Assembly: GCA_001414485.1 (NCBI GenBank) | Contig: LLEY01000160.1 | Span: 124,001 to 188,000, forward strand | DNA length: 64,000 nucleotides | Direction: 5' to 3' | Source of the DNA: Calycina herbarum | Lineage: Eukaryota; Ascomycota; Leotiomycetes; Helotiales; Pezizellaceae | Shown here: piece by piece, positions 20,937-33,454 of the stretch | Layout: every line of letters begins with the position of its first letter | Numbering within the stretch: the stretch's first letter is position 1 | Made by a program: the position numbers and the translations under genes | The notes under the pieces: model-generated | Databases searched by the model: none | What the model saw: the letters and a program-made list of their open reading frames with translations, nothing else | What the model was told of the DNA's origin: nothing

Positions 20937-21560
20937 AAATAAGTGGCGCCATCACTTTTATCTACGAGAAGTGACAACGCTTACAACCCAACGAAAATAA
21001 GTTGTAAATTAGTGTCTTGCACAGCTACTTATATTTTAATTGTAGTTTTAGGGTTGGTTGTTGTTACGATTTTATTAGTATTGTCGCAGATCATAATGCT
21101 TGAGGTAGAGTTGACTTCATTTATTTAATACGTTGTACTAGATATGGTGCTGGTTCTATTCTTTTCAGTTGACTTGGCATTAGAAAACTATGTACTGTTA
21201 TGCTTCTTTTGAGGGGTTAGACTGGTTTATCAAGCAAATAGGTTTCACCCCTCACTTCACTAGCTTGTCAACTAAGGCCACCAGGAAGTTGATTTATGGA
21301 GGTCGAGCACTCCACAGGTTCCCAGCATGGAAACATAAACTACGAATTGAGTACAAGAGGCGACCCTGGTTGGACCATGGTTATTTACGTATACCACCCC
21401 TGTGACGCATTTCGACCTTGATGACATGAAGTTATTTTGCGACAGAGTGCAAAGAGAAATGAGCTATGAGCTATGATAACTCTGGCACATACATTTACTT
21501 GCATGGTGTAACTCTCAAGGCGTGGAGCATGATTCTTCTTGAGAAGTAATACAGAACACT
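20937..21560. other. No gene recognised
   Basis: Two short open frames on the plus strand (20943-21128 and 21190-21405) have no motif. The stretch separates the repeat array from the 2EXR-like relic. Confidence 0.45.
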
Positions 21561-22574
21561 TTATGAATCACAAGACGGACCGACCTCGAGTTCTTTAAAA
21601 ACACCAGGGAGAATGTATTGCTGGTAGCGCATATGATCTTGACGGTGAAGATTCATAGAAGAATTGGGATAGACGAAATTGAGTTCACTTATGTAACTAT
21701 AGCTAATGAACCACCCACTAGAGCCTTCGACCCCACCTAGACAAGCCTCGAAAAATCTCCCTTGCACGATATATCTGCCATCCCTCCACTCATCTTTGAT
21801 TTCCGCACGATCGTACCCCCCAACCTCGAGCTTTTCATCTGGGAAACAAGACTTGAGCTTCTGCGTAAGTTTAAGTTGAAGAACATCATTCTCTGCTTCC
21901 ACGAGCCGAATGGTTAATTGAGCTATTTGAGAAGCTACATAATTATTTGTAGCACCATGAGGGGTAGGGCGCGAGCATACAAACACTTTGCGCAAATCAA
22001 GCATTTTATCCTCAGGTCCTAACCAAGTGTAAGATTGTTGTTTGTCATGTAAGAGATATCGGATCTTGCTGAAGAGGAAGTCGAAATCTCCTACGAGATG
22101 GTATATTAGTCGTGAGAAAACCCACAGGACATGAGAGAAAAAGATTACAACGTCCCAGACTCAAGGATATCCCTTTCCGAACGGCCAGTTCTCAGGGGTT
22201 CCATAGCATCCTGCTCAGGGCAAAATAGCATAGTGCGGGGAGTATCGTAGTCAGGAGGGGGATTTTGCAAATAAGTAGGATGGTCCTTCGTTACTCCTTC
22301 TTTTGCCAAAAACTCCCCCTAAGATTCGGAGCACGCGTGCAAAACAGCGGCTATGTCGTATGTTCCCCCTGATCTCATATAAACGGCTGGTGGTGGAAGT
22401 GTGGCGCGGCCCCAAATTCAAAGTCTCATCTCGAGGAAGGTGCTTGAAGTATATGAACATTGCGTTGGGCCCAAAAATAGGTGGTGTTGATTGCCTGTCA
22501 AGTAAAGACATGTCATCCCATGGTGTCTCTTTTCCTTCGCGACGGGTTGTGGAGCCATGATCGTAGATCGGCAT
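21561..22574 (-). pseudogene. 2EXR-domain-like gene, broken by a frameshift and a nonsense codon
   Basis: The N-terminus in one frame reads MFIYFKHLPRDETLN; the continuation is in another frame (IWGRATLPPPAVYMRSGG, AVLHACSES, then a stop at 22321-22319, then GEFLAKEGVTKDHPTYL and DYDTPRTMLFCPEQDA). The order LPR...IW...ACSES...DTPRTMLF matches the fungal 2EXR fold (LPxELRxxIW...ACRESR...D.lyl). A later exon, 22090-21561 after a CGTAG acceptor, gives DFDFLFSKIRYLLHDKQQ and 170 more open residues. A TATA box (TATAAATA) lies near 22690 on the minus strand. The frameshift lies in about 22420-22450. The 2EXR assignment is moderate; the function of the family is unknown. Confidence 0.5.
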
Positions 22575-22861
22575 GTTTTGGAGAAGTGGATGTATTGCGT
22601 GAACTTTGTGAAGTGGGGATGCGTTGGGGATGGATGAGAATGTCGAGGGTCCAGTGTGTAGTTTTTAAGAGGACACGGCTCGTATTTATACTTAAGTTTT
22701 GTGATAGAACGATGCCAGTCTCCCATTCACTACTCTCTTTCGGTGCAGAGGTGAGGGCTTGTGCGTTATCCTTCTCTGAGTGAATTGAGATTGGGGGGGA
22801 AGTAAAATGCGTGGGGGAATTTAGAGAAGTAGCTGTTGCCAATTCAACTATGTTTATCTCT

Positions 22862-24337
22862 TCAAGAATCATGATCTTCATCCTTTCCAGGCCACAAAAT
22901 GTCTTTCCTCCAAACAGCCCGAATATGCATAAAACCAACAAATAACCATGTGGCAATCACAAGAATCGACATCGCACTACCAACCCAAAGAATCCCCTCA
23001 CTCATCAAAGCATCTCCAATAGCAATAGTGCAAATCGTAAAACCGATGTTAGGGAACACGAACGCCCACCACACTAGATGAAAACTCATTCTATCAACGA
23101 TGATACCATGTATCGTGCTAACAAGCGATATGCAAAAGAACCAAAGCGCGGTAGCCCACAAAAATAACGCCACACAGAGCGCGATAATTCGGAATACATC
23201 AGGGATGATCTCTGGGTGAGAAATGGAAGAGATGGTGCTATGAGCTGGGTAAATCCGACCCAGATCTGCAGGATTTCGAAGTCAGTATACTTCTTCAGGG
23301 ATGTTCAAGGAGTAGGATGAGTGAAAGTCTCTAGGACCATTGTAGAAATATCGAGAAGGAGGGATGTCTCAGCTTTAGGATTTACCCAAAGGAGACATTC
23401 TTCTCAGAAATGCTGGGTACTCACCTTCGGATATCCCTAGGTATGCAAGACCAGTGAAAGATGGTGGACCAACAGCAATAAACATGCCGGGACGCATGTT
23501 TGGTCGAGGAAGACCCGCCGTCATCAGTCGACCCAGAAATATCCCGTAAACATACGTTGCGATGAGAATACCAAGTCCTTGAAAGGTAATTCCAGCAATT
23601 AGAATTGGAAGAGCGTTCGCTGGGGGTTGTGAAGGACCCATGAGTGCGGCAAGAGTCCCAACAAGCATAATTGGGAACGCAGGTAGGGTCCAAGCTGGCA
23701 TCACTGATTGAGTAGTTAACGGTCTCCCTGTGAAAAGGAAGAAATACTGGCAGACAGCTACCGCAAACGCGAGAGCAACATAAACCCAGAACAAAACGCG
23801 CAAAGTAATAATCAGCCAACTTCCGGCTCTGGGTACGCCATAAGTTTGGATGTTCGAGATTATATTCATTATCGAAATCCAAAATGTTGGAAAGAATAGA
23901 GACTCGGTGGGGTGAGTTAAGGATTTGCCCAGAGCTTTTCGAAAAAGAGTGAAACGGATTGATATAGCCGCGCAGAAACATATAAAGAGCACCAGATCAA
24001 AGATGAAGATAATTTCGCCTATGGTATCGATGCCCGGAAATCGATGTGGTGTTTTGGATAAGAGTAATCCAATACCTCCCGTGCTCATCGTCATGGAAAA
24101 CCAAGCATACTAGAAAAGGAAAACAGATAGAGTTAATGCCACATTCCGTTTGAAAGATAGAAAATGGAAGTAAATATATCCTCAGTCGCCTACTGTGAAA
24201 TGGTGTATTCGGTCACGAAGTCCGATATTTCCATGCAATGTCTGCTTCGATATTTGCAATTGCCCCCTCTGTCCCTCTAGCGAGTTTGTCGAGTATCTCC
24301 TCCGGCGAGAAGGTGCTCTCTTTAGAGGCGTCGCCAT
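22862..24337 (-). CDS. TDT-family (SLAC1/Mae1/Ssu1-like) membrane transporter
   Basis: Predicted 410-aa polytopic membrane protein of the tellurite-resistance/dicarboxylate transporter family, whose fungal members export sulfite (Ssu1) or import malate (Mae1). Exons 24337-24194, 24109-23425 and 23265-22862 close in frame (introns 84 and 159 bp). The joined N-terminus gives LRDRIHHFT|YAWFSMTMSTGGIGLLL, the family's first membrane segment with its MSTGG signature. About ten hydrophobic segments follow, including LVLFICFCAAISI, LWATALWFFCISLVS and LVWWAFVFPNIGFTICT. A basic N-terminus (RAPSRRRRYST) and an acidic tail (PGKDEDHDS) are presumably cytosolic. It is divergent from the gene at 24783 with about 445 bp between. 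Substrate cannot be read from sequence. Confidence 0.85.
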
Positions 24338-24782
24338 GTTGTCGGTGACCTTATTACGAAAATCCGGTAGTTGTCGTTGTTGTTGAAGGTACAAAAGTGG
24401 TTGTGGAAATTGGACCAGATGGTACGAGGGTGTGCTTAGAAGATCGTGAATTGTGATAGGCCCACACCGGTCATTATGAGGGCATTTCTCCACGTCACTT
24501 CGGCGCGGCTCTCGAGCTTGCAACACCCAGCTTGCGACCTTCTTCTCCCACATCCTCATCTTCTCCTATTAAATCTCCTTAAATATTCCCAGAATCAGAC
24601 ACTACACCACCCGATCTACAAATACCATCTACCTATACCACCAAACCTACGCTCTGTCGACTGCGCTCCACGCTATGAATTTCCCCATTGAGTACCGAGG
24701 ACAGCGCAAGACTACCGCTTAAGAAGCTACTCATAAGGAGGATACATTTACCTACTCTGTTGTTTAAATCACTGCCGCCGTC
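24338..24782. promoter_or_regulatory. Shared intergenic region between divergent genes
   Basis: 445 bases between the transporter start (minus) and the Ser/Pro-rich protein start (plus). It must hold both promoters. No clear shared box was identified. Confidence 0.4.
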
Positions 24783-26767
24783 ATGCTGCGAAGCCAATTG
24801 AACGAGAATGGCTCTTCCCAGCCTTTGTTGGAACCAGGAAATGCGATTGCAGGCGGAGGGGAAGGACTGGGAATCGCAGAGCGTCGGACAGCCTCACGAT
24901 CCCCTTCAAAAGGACGCTCTTTGTCACTTTCTGATCGGGAGCCTCCTGCGTTGTCTCCATCGCCCAAGTTCCGCGAACCGGAGAAGAAGGTATCCAAAGA
25001 TGACAGTGCTCTACTACTAAACAATAGCCCGACCACGCCTCGAAGACCTGCCTTTCCAGTGCGCGGCCTTTCATTGCAGATGCCCGCGCGCGATTTAATG
25101 TCCCCAAATACGTCTGCATACATCAGCCGTGTACCTCTGTCTCCTAAGCTCGATCACTCGCAAACATTCGGTTCCCCTACAAGCGTCCTTCCCAGAAGGT
25201 CTCGGGGCTTGGATTTTTCGCGGGCAGCAACGAACCTGCACCATTCAACCTTGGCTGAACAGTCCTCCCCCGACTCTTCACCCACCATTTCTGGCCGGGC
25301 CATGAACATACCTAATAGGAAGAATGGGCATCATTTTATGAACGGATCAGATTCACTCAATCATTCGGGTTCTCTATGGTCCACCATGGCTAATGTAGAC
25401 CGGATCGGAATTTCGAGCTCTTTAGGCAGCGTTAACATGATGTGCACCGACTCTTCTAGCAACAGCTCGGACGATGAAGATCTCATGGATGCCGACGACA
25501 TCGATGACTCTATTCTTACAACACCACAGGTTGGGAGGATGAGTGCCCCCTTCGGTCCACCTGTGCAACCCAGTCCAGGAAGTGGGTGGGCTGGGCAATC
25601 ACCCGCCATGAGTAGCCTCATGAACTTCCAGCGTCGAACGCTACGCCATGGCAAGAGCAGAAAGAGCTCTATGAGTGGAAGTGGCAACTCCATGGCAAAC
25701 TCCATTTCCAAGTCGCCGCCTACCATGCGAAGTATCGAAAGCATGGGCAATAATTTTATCGGGAAGGACATACCGGCAGATGGCATGCATGCGAGACGGG
25801 ACAGCATAAGTTGGGCTGCCACCCAGCTGCACATATCTGGCAGTGAGAGCGATGACGGCTTGAAGTCAACATTGGAAAATTCTGATGGTTTGACTGCACC
25901 TGTCACTCCAAATCGTGCAGGTGTAACTCGCAGAGCCGTTACGAGGAGGGGTAATATGCTGGTAAGAAAAACAACTATTTCATTTATTTCATCGTTAACA
26001 GACTGTAGCCCAAAACAAAAAACTTTGCCCGAATTGCAGCTGCCCTCGCCGAAGAAACCGCACCGGTCGAAACAGAAGTGCGGCGAGAGGCGGAAGTGGT
26101 ACGTCAAACCCGCGAAAGCGATATGGATTTAGAACCTACACGGCACCCCTCATTATCTGCGAATACAACTACACACTCCTCTCCTATTCTAGGTCCTGCA
26201 ACTCAAGATTCTTTGGAGGGGATACCCGAGGATGATATAATGGCGGATATATCGTCGACACTTTCGAGTAGCTTCAAGCAACACGCAATGCGCAACTCGA
26301 AAGGAAAAGAGTATTGGGAGACATTTTCGGATGACAAAAATCGTACCCCACCACCACAATTCCTTCCTCGCGCATCTTCCTCCGGTATAAGTGAAGATAT
26401 TTCTTTGGACTCTCCCACACCACCCATACTAGGAGGAAGTGATCGTCGTCACTCCTCTCCATCTAGATCCTCAACACCTCAACCAACACATGCGGAAATG
26501 ACACAAAAGATGAACAAGAAGCGTCGCAGAGACGATGATTTTGATATTACAAGCTTCAAACGAAGAGCAGTCAGTCCGGGGATGAGTGCGCACAACAGTC
26601 CTATTATGCAAAGCCCAATGCAAAGAGACCTTGCACCATGGGGTACACGGCCTTCTAGCAATGGAGACTCAACGAAACCTGGCACGAATGGAGGTCCTTT
26701 GAAACGAGTTGGATTTCAGGGAATGGTCGATACCAACGATGGCTTGATGAAGATGAGCATCGAATAA
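24783..26767 (+). CDS. Ser/Pro-rich, probably nuclear phosphoprotein of unknown function
   Basis: Two exons (24783-25961, 26009-26767; 47-bp intron, GTAAGA...CTGTAG) encode 645 aa. The protein is low-complexity and disordered for most of its length, with many SP/TP sites (SPSPKFREPEKK, TTPRRPAFPVRGLSLQMP, SPKLDHSQTFGSPTS) that could be CDK or MAPK targets, and an acidic patch SSDDEDLMDADDIDDS. The ordered-looking part spans the intron: TRRAVTRRGNML|PKTKNFARIAAALAEE, then VETEVRREAEVVRQTRESD. A basic cluster KKRRRDDD near residue 560 is a likely nuclear localisation signal. I do not recognise a named domain. The structure suggests a regulated nuclear protein; that is inference. Confidence 0.82.
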
Positions 26768-28045
26768 TTTCTTTACTACAACTAGGTATACTCGTAAATT
26801 GCTTTAGCGTCGACGCATGGGAAAGGGCATATTCACACCTGGGATTAAGGAGGCAGGGTATTGGGCATTAGTACTATCCTATAATAAAACGTTTACTCAA
26901 TCAAATTTCTTGGTAAAAGTTGCACCGTGTCTTGGAAACTAGCCACATTAGAGAGAAGAGGAAGCTGTGAGTATCGTCTTCCCCAAAATGACTACCCGAC
27001 AAATTCCAGATCTTATACTAACGACAACAGGAGTTGGTCTCTACAGGGTTCATAAGGGCTTCCTCTAGTACCCTGTACTCGGTGTTGCGTCCAGTCGGGT
27101 AGCCCCACTGCAAAGGGGGCCATTGCAAGCTTGAAGCGAGCCGAGGGGGAGCTCGCGATGGAAATTAAAAGTGGCAAAAAATACACACCTGCCTAGCCTA
27201 CCTCGTTGTTCCAGCTTTTTAGGGCAATTCAAAGTAATTATTCTAGAAACTTGGAACCATTTAAAATATTAACCCAGGTGTTTTAGAACAATCAAGTTCA
27301 GTTGTCGCAAATTAGTTGGAACTACTTTAGTGCCACTTTGATGTCCACCGCATTCCACAAACCCAATACAAACGCAAAAACCAGCCATATAGCCCTGAAA
27401 GCGCGAACATGATCCTTCCATACACCCGAAGACAAACGAATAAAAGGGTCTTGCTGCAGAAACACGGGCGATATATCAGCCGATACCGTAGCCTCGGGTG
27501 TCCCCTCGATGGACAATTACGGCGATCTTGTTATAGATTTAGTTTTGATTCTCAGCATCTCAAGGACTCCAAGAGACATTTATATTACAGGGGACACCCG
27601 CATTTCCAACAGCCTTCAGGATTTCATTTAACCAGCCGAAGAGATCCCTGCTTATCGGGGTGTTAACATGGGAATTTGGCAAAACTTGTAGCCATAGTGT
27701 TTAATTTGTTTACGCAGAGAGAGGGGAAGGGTCAATGGTGGCGTCGGAGAGTGTCTAAATGGGGGCTTCTTGTTGATGGGGGAATGATGGGAGCGGCAGT
27801 TGAGTGTTTTGACGAGAGACTGCATGTGGGTTGTTTGTTTCGATTGGTTTTAATATGTTTTATAGGTTGAGATGGGTTCTTAGTTCTGAAGGATTAATTT
27901 GGGTGTAAATAGATGTTGGAATTGGATGTGGGAGGTGGGAGTGTGGGTACTATAATGCTTCTTGCTCCCGATATTTTATAGAAGGCTTTCTTCGCGTGTA
28001 CTCGCGAGATACTGTTCAGACTATAGTTTTTTGTAATTTCTCAAG
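26768..28045. other. Intergenic with one dispersed repeat copy
   Basis: 1.3 kb without a recognisable gene. 27170-27300 is one copy of a repeat also found at 31365-31512. Open frames at 27409-27666 and 27676-27870 show no motif. Confidence 0.5.
27170..27300 (+). repeat. Dispersed repeat, copy 1
   Basis: Shares ordered blocks with 31365-31512: ACCTGCCTA, CGTTGTTC, CTTT.TAGGGCAATT, ACTTGGAAC-like and CCAGGTGTTTT.GAA.AATCA. The two copies are roughly 70% alike by eye. Class unknown. Confidence 0.5.
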
Positions 28046-29427
28046 ATGTTGTGGTCTTCGTTGATAGCCTTGGGGCTGGTTGCTCAGAATGCTGAGGCGA
28101 TACACACACTCAGATTTGCTTGCTCGCAGCTTGTTACTGAGAGACTTGATCCGTAAGTATCTCTGTTCATTGCGTTTGGAAGTTTACCAACTGGTGGGAT
28201 ATAGTCTGGTCAATCCAGGGAAGAATCCAAGTCCTCATATGCACCAGGTATGCTATCTCCAAGTCCGTAGTATGATCATAAGCTAATTCAAGCGATCCAG
28301 ATTGTAGGAGGGGTACGTGAAGACCCGAGAGATACCAAATCATCACTCTAACCGCAATAGAACGCTTTCAACACCACAATGGATCCCTCGATTGATATTG
28401 CCGAGACAGCTACATGTACAACATGTATCTTCTCGGAAGATTTCTCGAATTATTGGACTGCAGTAATGTATTTCCGTGCTCGAAACGGGACATTCAAGCG
28501 TGTTCCTCAAATTGCGAATCAAAATCTCGCCCAAGCAGAAGGGGGAATGACAGTCTATTACGTTTCGCCAGACAACAAGACTTCACCCATTACAGCTTTC
28601 AGACCCGTGAGTCTATTATTTCTCACATGAAACAGAAAGCTTGCTAACAAATCTAGGGATTCCGTATGCTAGCCGGAACAGCCGAGAATCGTAAACCACA
28701 ATCTGCATATGTGAACCTCTACAGATGCTACGACAGTTACGACGAGAACATGTTTTTCAAGCCAAATCCGATGGGAGTTGCTGCTACGGATAGCGCTGCT
28801 ATGCCGAAGACTTTCTGCGGTGGTGGAATTCGTGTGAATACTTTTTTTCCAACGTGAGTTCTCAGCAACAAGGCCAGTTGATGATTATTATATTGATGTG
28901 ATTTCCCAACTAGATGCTGGAATGGAGTTGACCTCGATACCCCGGACCATAAGAGCCACGTCGCATACCCAGATCGTGGTCAACCTTGTCCTGCCACTCA
29001 CCCCGTTGAGATTCCCCAGGTATTCATCGAAACCATCTGGGATACCGGAAAATTCGACAAGTCTCTCTGGCCAGAAGATGGAAGCCAACCTTTCGTATTC
29101 AGTCAAGGAGATCCAACAGGTTACGGCCATCACGCAGATTACGTTTTTGGGTGGAAAGGAGATGGGCTGCAGAAGGCCATGGATGCTAGGTGTGATGTTT
29201 ATGATGCTAGTCCGGAACCTCTTGTTTTCCCACCAGAGGGATGTCCACAGTTGAGGACACAGAGTCAGAAGGTTGCGAATCAATGTAGTCAGAGACAGGT
29301 TGCCGTTGAGCCACTCGATGAATGTGAGTTCTCTTTTTTCTCGAGGATTGGTATGGGAAACTTGTGCTAATGAGTTGGTTTAGGGCTAGATACTTTGCCT
29401 GGAAATATGCCCGTTACTTATTCTTGA
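28046..29427 (+). CDS. Secreted DUF1996-domain protein, seven exons
   Basis: Predicted 352-aa extracellular protein. Exons: 28046-28152, 28205-28247, 28301-28312, 28361-28606, 28657-28853, 28914-29323, 29384-29427; lengths sum to 353 codons with stop. A signal peptide is clear (MLWSSLIALGLVAQNAEA). The DUF1996 domain follows: HTLRFACSQLVTERLDP, LVNPGKNPSPHMHQ, IVGG, NAFNTTMDPSIDIAE, then TCTTCIFSEDFSNYW and the later block CWNGVDLDTPDHKSHVAYP. The third exon is only 12 nt and codes IVGG. The conserved His residues (HMHQ, DHKSHVAYP) are in place. DUF1996 proteins are common secreted fungal proteins, often with WSC domains; none is present here. The biochemical role is not established. Confidence 0.9.
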
Positions 29428-29989
29428 GTCTGGAATTTAAATGGTACTGCGATTCTTGGAGAATAGGTAATACAAACGGATGGCTGGGAATTTGTTGCAA
29501 AAACGAGATGAATGAGAAACCTCGCTCATGTCCCAAAGTCAACCTCACTTGGAGAAGGGAAATCAATTTATTTCGTAGGATAGACATGCCATGAACATAC
29601 CGTACTATATTTCTCCCTTGCTCTATTATAGCTTCTCTACTTGGTTTTCTTGGTACTTTTGTGGAGTCAGTCAACTCAGATCTATCGGATGATTGCAACT
29701 GTTGTTCATTTGAGTCTGGTTATTCTAGAATACAAACCTTGTCCACAGGCCCACTCTCACTCACTAACGTGAGGATACGTACACTATCCAGAGTAGCATT
29801 AACTCACTTCAGTGAAGGAAGCCTTGGAACTCTGTGTTTCAGATCATGTTACATTAGGTCTGGAAGGGCTTCCTGAAGGAATTTTGAGAGGGTCGTCCAC
29901 TGGAACTTGGTTCAGGTACTGAAAGCCGAGGACAAAAACTTAGAAATCTAGACAGTAGAGTGGACTATGATGAATAGGCGGTAATGTAA

Positions 29990-30035
29990 GTAAGTGGTGT
30001 AGGTAAATGGTGTAGGTAAATGGTGTAAGTGGTGA
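29990..30035. repeat. Tandem repeat, 13-bp unit GTAGGTAAATGGT
   Basis: About three copies of a 13-bp unit, the outer ones imperfect. Confidence 0.8.
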
Positions 30036-31364
30036 ATCGTCTGGTTTGCACAATAGAGTCAAAAAAGTTGATCCTCATAAAAGATTCGATTTTTGATAGG
30101 GAGAAATCGTAACAGAATCAGACCCGGATGTGGACCGTGCAAAGAAGAAAGGGAGAAAAGAAGAGAAGAGAAAAGGTGGGTATTTGATCTAAATAAGGAA
30201 TGCGATATTTGTAGGAAGAGAAAGTAGACTATAACGGGGTGAAAATCTAGATTTAGGCGGTACAAAACAGAAGAAGAGAGGGAAAGTAGGAGAGATGAAT
30301 TAGAGGGGATATCAGTCTCAGGGGGTGAATGATCAGGTGGTGGACCGAAAGGAGTGGGATTAAAGAGCGTGTATTGTGTGATTTACGGAGTAAGTTGATG
30401 ATGACTTGAACTTGGTGAAGAACGGGAGGAATTGATTCGCTCAGAATAGTTGGCTAATCTGATTGGGAGACTCGCATTAATATGTTAGGCAGAGATAAGC
30501 TCACGGTAGACAAAGAAAGCAGCGGGCCTCAGATGATTGTTATAAATCCACCGTCGGGCTTGGGATAAGATCATATAACAACGAAACGATTTAAACTTAT
30601 GGCTGTACGTGCTCTGGTAACTCGTTCTTTGGGGTTGGTACATGTCTGGGAGATAGGGCGGGGCAATTTAAGCGAGGGGATGGGATAATGTAGGTACAAG
30701 GTGGCTTCTTTCTTCTTTATTTTTAGTTTATACTCTCATAAGAATAATGCTTAATTATCCTCTTAGAAGCATAGAAAGTAGTGAATAAAGAAGGGACCCA
30801 ATGAGAGAGTTATTCAGAAGTTGAAGTGCATCTGGTTTTGTAGCCAAACTCGCGACGAATTAAATAATTTTCATCGTTCGATGTTCGACAGAACCAAAGC
30901 AAATGTTTCAGAGTTCAACAAAATCCAACGTTCGATAGGACCAGAAGAAAACATTCACCAGGAGAACTAACGTGGGAGAGTAAATGCAGAGTTTAGTATG
31001 ATTCCTTAGCCGTTCTCTTCAGCAATCGGAAGAAAACATAATAGAGCGACAACAGGGGATAAACGTTCGAAAGAGAATCAAAGTTTAGCAAAGTAGAGAA
31101 CGTATTATAGAAGGAATGATGTAAAGTATTAGATCAGTTTCTTTGAAGTTTCCCCAAGGCGAGTTAGTCCTCCTGACTCTGAACCCAACCCCCCGACCCC
31201 CGACCCCCACCAACCCTAACTCTTTTACTTAGATAATTAAATTACATAATAACCAACTGTTACAAACACTTAACTCCTATATATAAATGAAATGATACTA
31301 GTAAATAATCAATGTCACGAAGAAATAGTATCTTGAAGTGTGTATTGGGACGAAATAAAATAGC

Positions 31365-31512
31365 AGTAAATACATCTGGGTTATACCTGCCTACCTAGCC
31401 CTTGTTGTCTCGTTGTTCTAACTTTCTAGGGCAATTTAATTAAATTATCCTAAATACTTAGAACAATTCAGGGCTATTATTCCAGGTGTTTTGGAATAAT
31501 CATGTTCCAAAG
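31365..31512 (+). repeat. Dispersed repeat, copy 2
   Basis: Partner of 27170-27300, same orientation, with the same ordered blocks (ACCTGCCTA, CGTTGTTCTAACTTTCTAGG, CCAGGTGTTTTGGAATAATC). Probably a relic of an interspersed element. Confidence 0.5.
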
Positions 31513-33454
31513 TAGCGGCGTATTTATTTACTATGCCTGTGGCTCTGCACTACCTCAAATATCTTCGACTTTTCACTTCTCCTAACAGCCCGTGTTACTC
31601 AATTACTTTAGAAACCTCTTAAAGTTAAGTGATTGCCTCTTCCAAATCGTCTCATCAAAAATGATCGCAGCGACTATCTATTACTAAGGAGAGAGGTGCC
31701 AAGGCCAGGATGTTGTAGCACCTCCCAAAAACAAAGAGTCGCAACCTAATTGATTAGAAAGCTTTATAAGCACCACATGGTATCAAGCCAAAAAGGGGAG
31801 TGGGTTTCTAAGTAATTCCCGAGAACATGGCCCTGGAAAGACCTGGACTCGCTAGAAAGCACCTCTTGTTTAGCTTTCCTTGTATTTCTGCCGTCGTTGG
31901 CCTTTTAATTCGCCTTCCCCTTCCATACCTCTTAATTGCTTTATTTGCCTCATTCAGTTTAAGTTAAGAACGAGGAGAAGCTAGGAGAATAAAACAAAGT
32001 AGAACCATAAATCATTTATGATAATATTTAGTTGGTGAAAAATAGTTCAGCCTGTTAAATTGTTTTCATCTTTGAATTTATAGGTTGGGAATTATAAACT
32101 GCTTTTCAATTTTAGTTTGATTCTTTTTCATAATATTTACATTCACCTTAACAATTTGAATGGTTCACAGACAGGACTAGAATTTCCAAATTGCGTTGGA
32201 GAAGTGCTCATATTAGTGAATAGAGACTCCATACACATGATAGAATAGTAATGTAAGTAGCTTAGAGCCTCGTACTCTCTCTCTACTTCAGTTCAACACA
32301 AATACCGCTTCTACACTTATAACTTTCAATAAAATGAACGCGAAGTCTATCAGACTCAAACTCTTCACGCTCCATCTTCAGCGCTATCTCGAACTAGAGC
32401 AACCTTGGGTAAAATATTTTAGAAACTGCTTGATTATATTATAAGCTTCCGTTCAACCTCTCTTTAATACTTGGCTTATTACTCATACTTTGGCCATAAT
32501 CAAAGTATGACAGTGCATCTAGATAGCTTCAATGAGTAGCCCCAGTTAATCTATATGATTGATCTGTTCTCTCTTTTAAAATTGACGATTAACAATTGTT
32601 ATAGTTGAGCTGCACCAACCTCGAAACAGGCATCCTATATTTTAAATAAATCAGCCACTCGGACCAATCGAGTAAATCTTGTATGGATAGATAGCTTGAA
32701 GCTGCTTTAACAAAATGCTCCAAAATGATTTATTGATTGATGGTGATCTGTATATTGATTTGCAATTAATTAGGCCGTGACAAGGTGTTGGGGGAGAGAG
32801 GTCTTGGAAAGCCTCCCCACCAAAACAGTAAGTCAATACACCGCGTCAATATTACCACTTCTACTACCACATGCGATTCAATATACTAGGAAGTAATTAA
32901 AGATAAAAGTAGTCGCTAAGCTGAGGCTTAAGATGGCTAAAAAGTAGGATGCTCATGTAGGCGCTAATTCATCGCCCCAGAGCCGCATATCTCTTCCAAG
33001 TTTGAAATCCTCAGTCAAAAACGTGCACTCAAAGTGGGTAGAATGGAGTACTCTGGGTGTCTCAGCTACTTAGGAAGTGGGTTTATGTAGTAGTATCTCA
33101 TTACAGTACGTGCACTCGATTAAAGTGCTGTTTTTGTAGACAAGTGGAGCAAAATCGTGCACTTTTGACTGTATATTTCAAATATGGAAGAGATACTCTC
33201 CAAGAGCCACATGCGAGTGAGTACCTTCAGAAATATGTTACTACTCAACCCATGCTCTAATAAACTATCTCTTCGTGATTTTAATTATTTATTAGCATAT
33301 CTTTAATTATACATAAGAAGTAAGTATTTCCGAGGGTTAGTTGATGAATCATAAATTAGTTAAATAAGAGCCTGTGTGGCAAACGTTTTAGGCCCTTGCG
33401 TAAATAGTGCCGAATAGAGCTACGCACTTATTCGCAGGGGTATGGGCAAGCTGT

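Larger units (their letters stand above)
29428..33454. other. Long gene-free stretch
   Basis: Four kilobases without a recognisable gene. It holds a 13-bp tandem repeat (29990-30035), the second copy of a dispersed repeat (31365-31512) and a C-rich run (CCCCGACCCCCGACCCCC near 31192). Open frames are short and without motifs. Confidence 0.55.

Noticed and set aside
22350..22365. ACATACGACATAGCC on the minus strand resembling the start of 5S rRNA
   Set aside because: The following bases do not match 5S rRNA and the sequence lies within the 2EXR-like reading frame.
25361..26107. 248-codon open frame on the minus strand
   Set aside because: It is fully antisense to the Ser/Pro-rich gene, whose codon pattern and splice sites are coherent; the antisense frame has no motif.
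31190..31220. Telomere-like AACCCTAAC near a C-rich run
   Set aside because: There is only a single partial unit within a CCCCGACCCCC low-complexity tract, so no telomere array.
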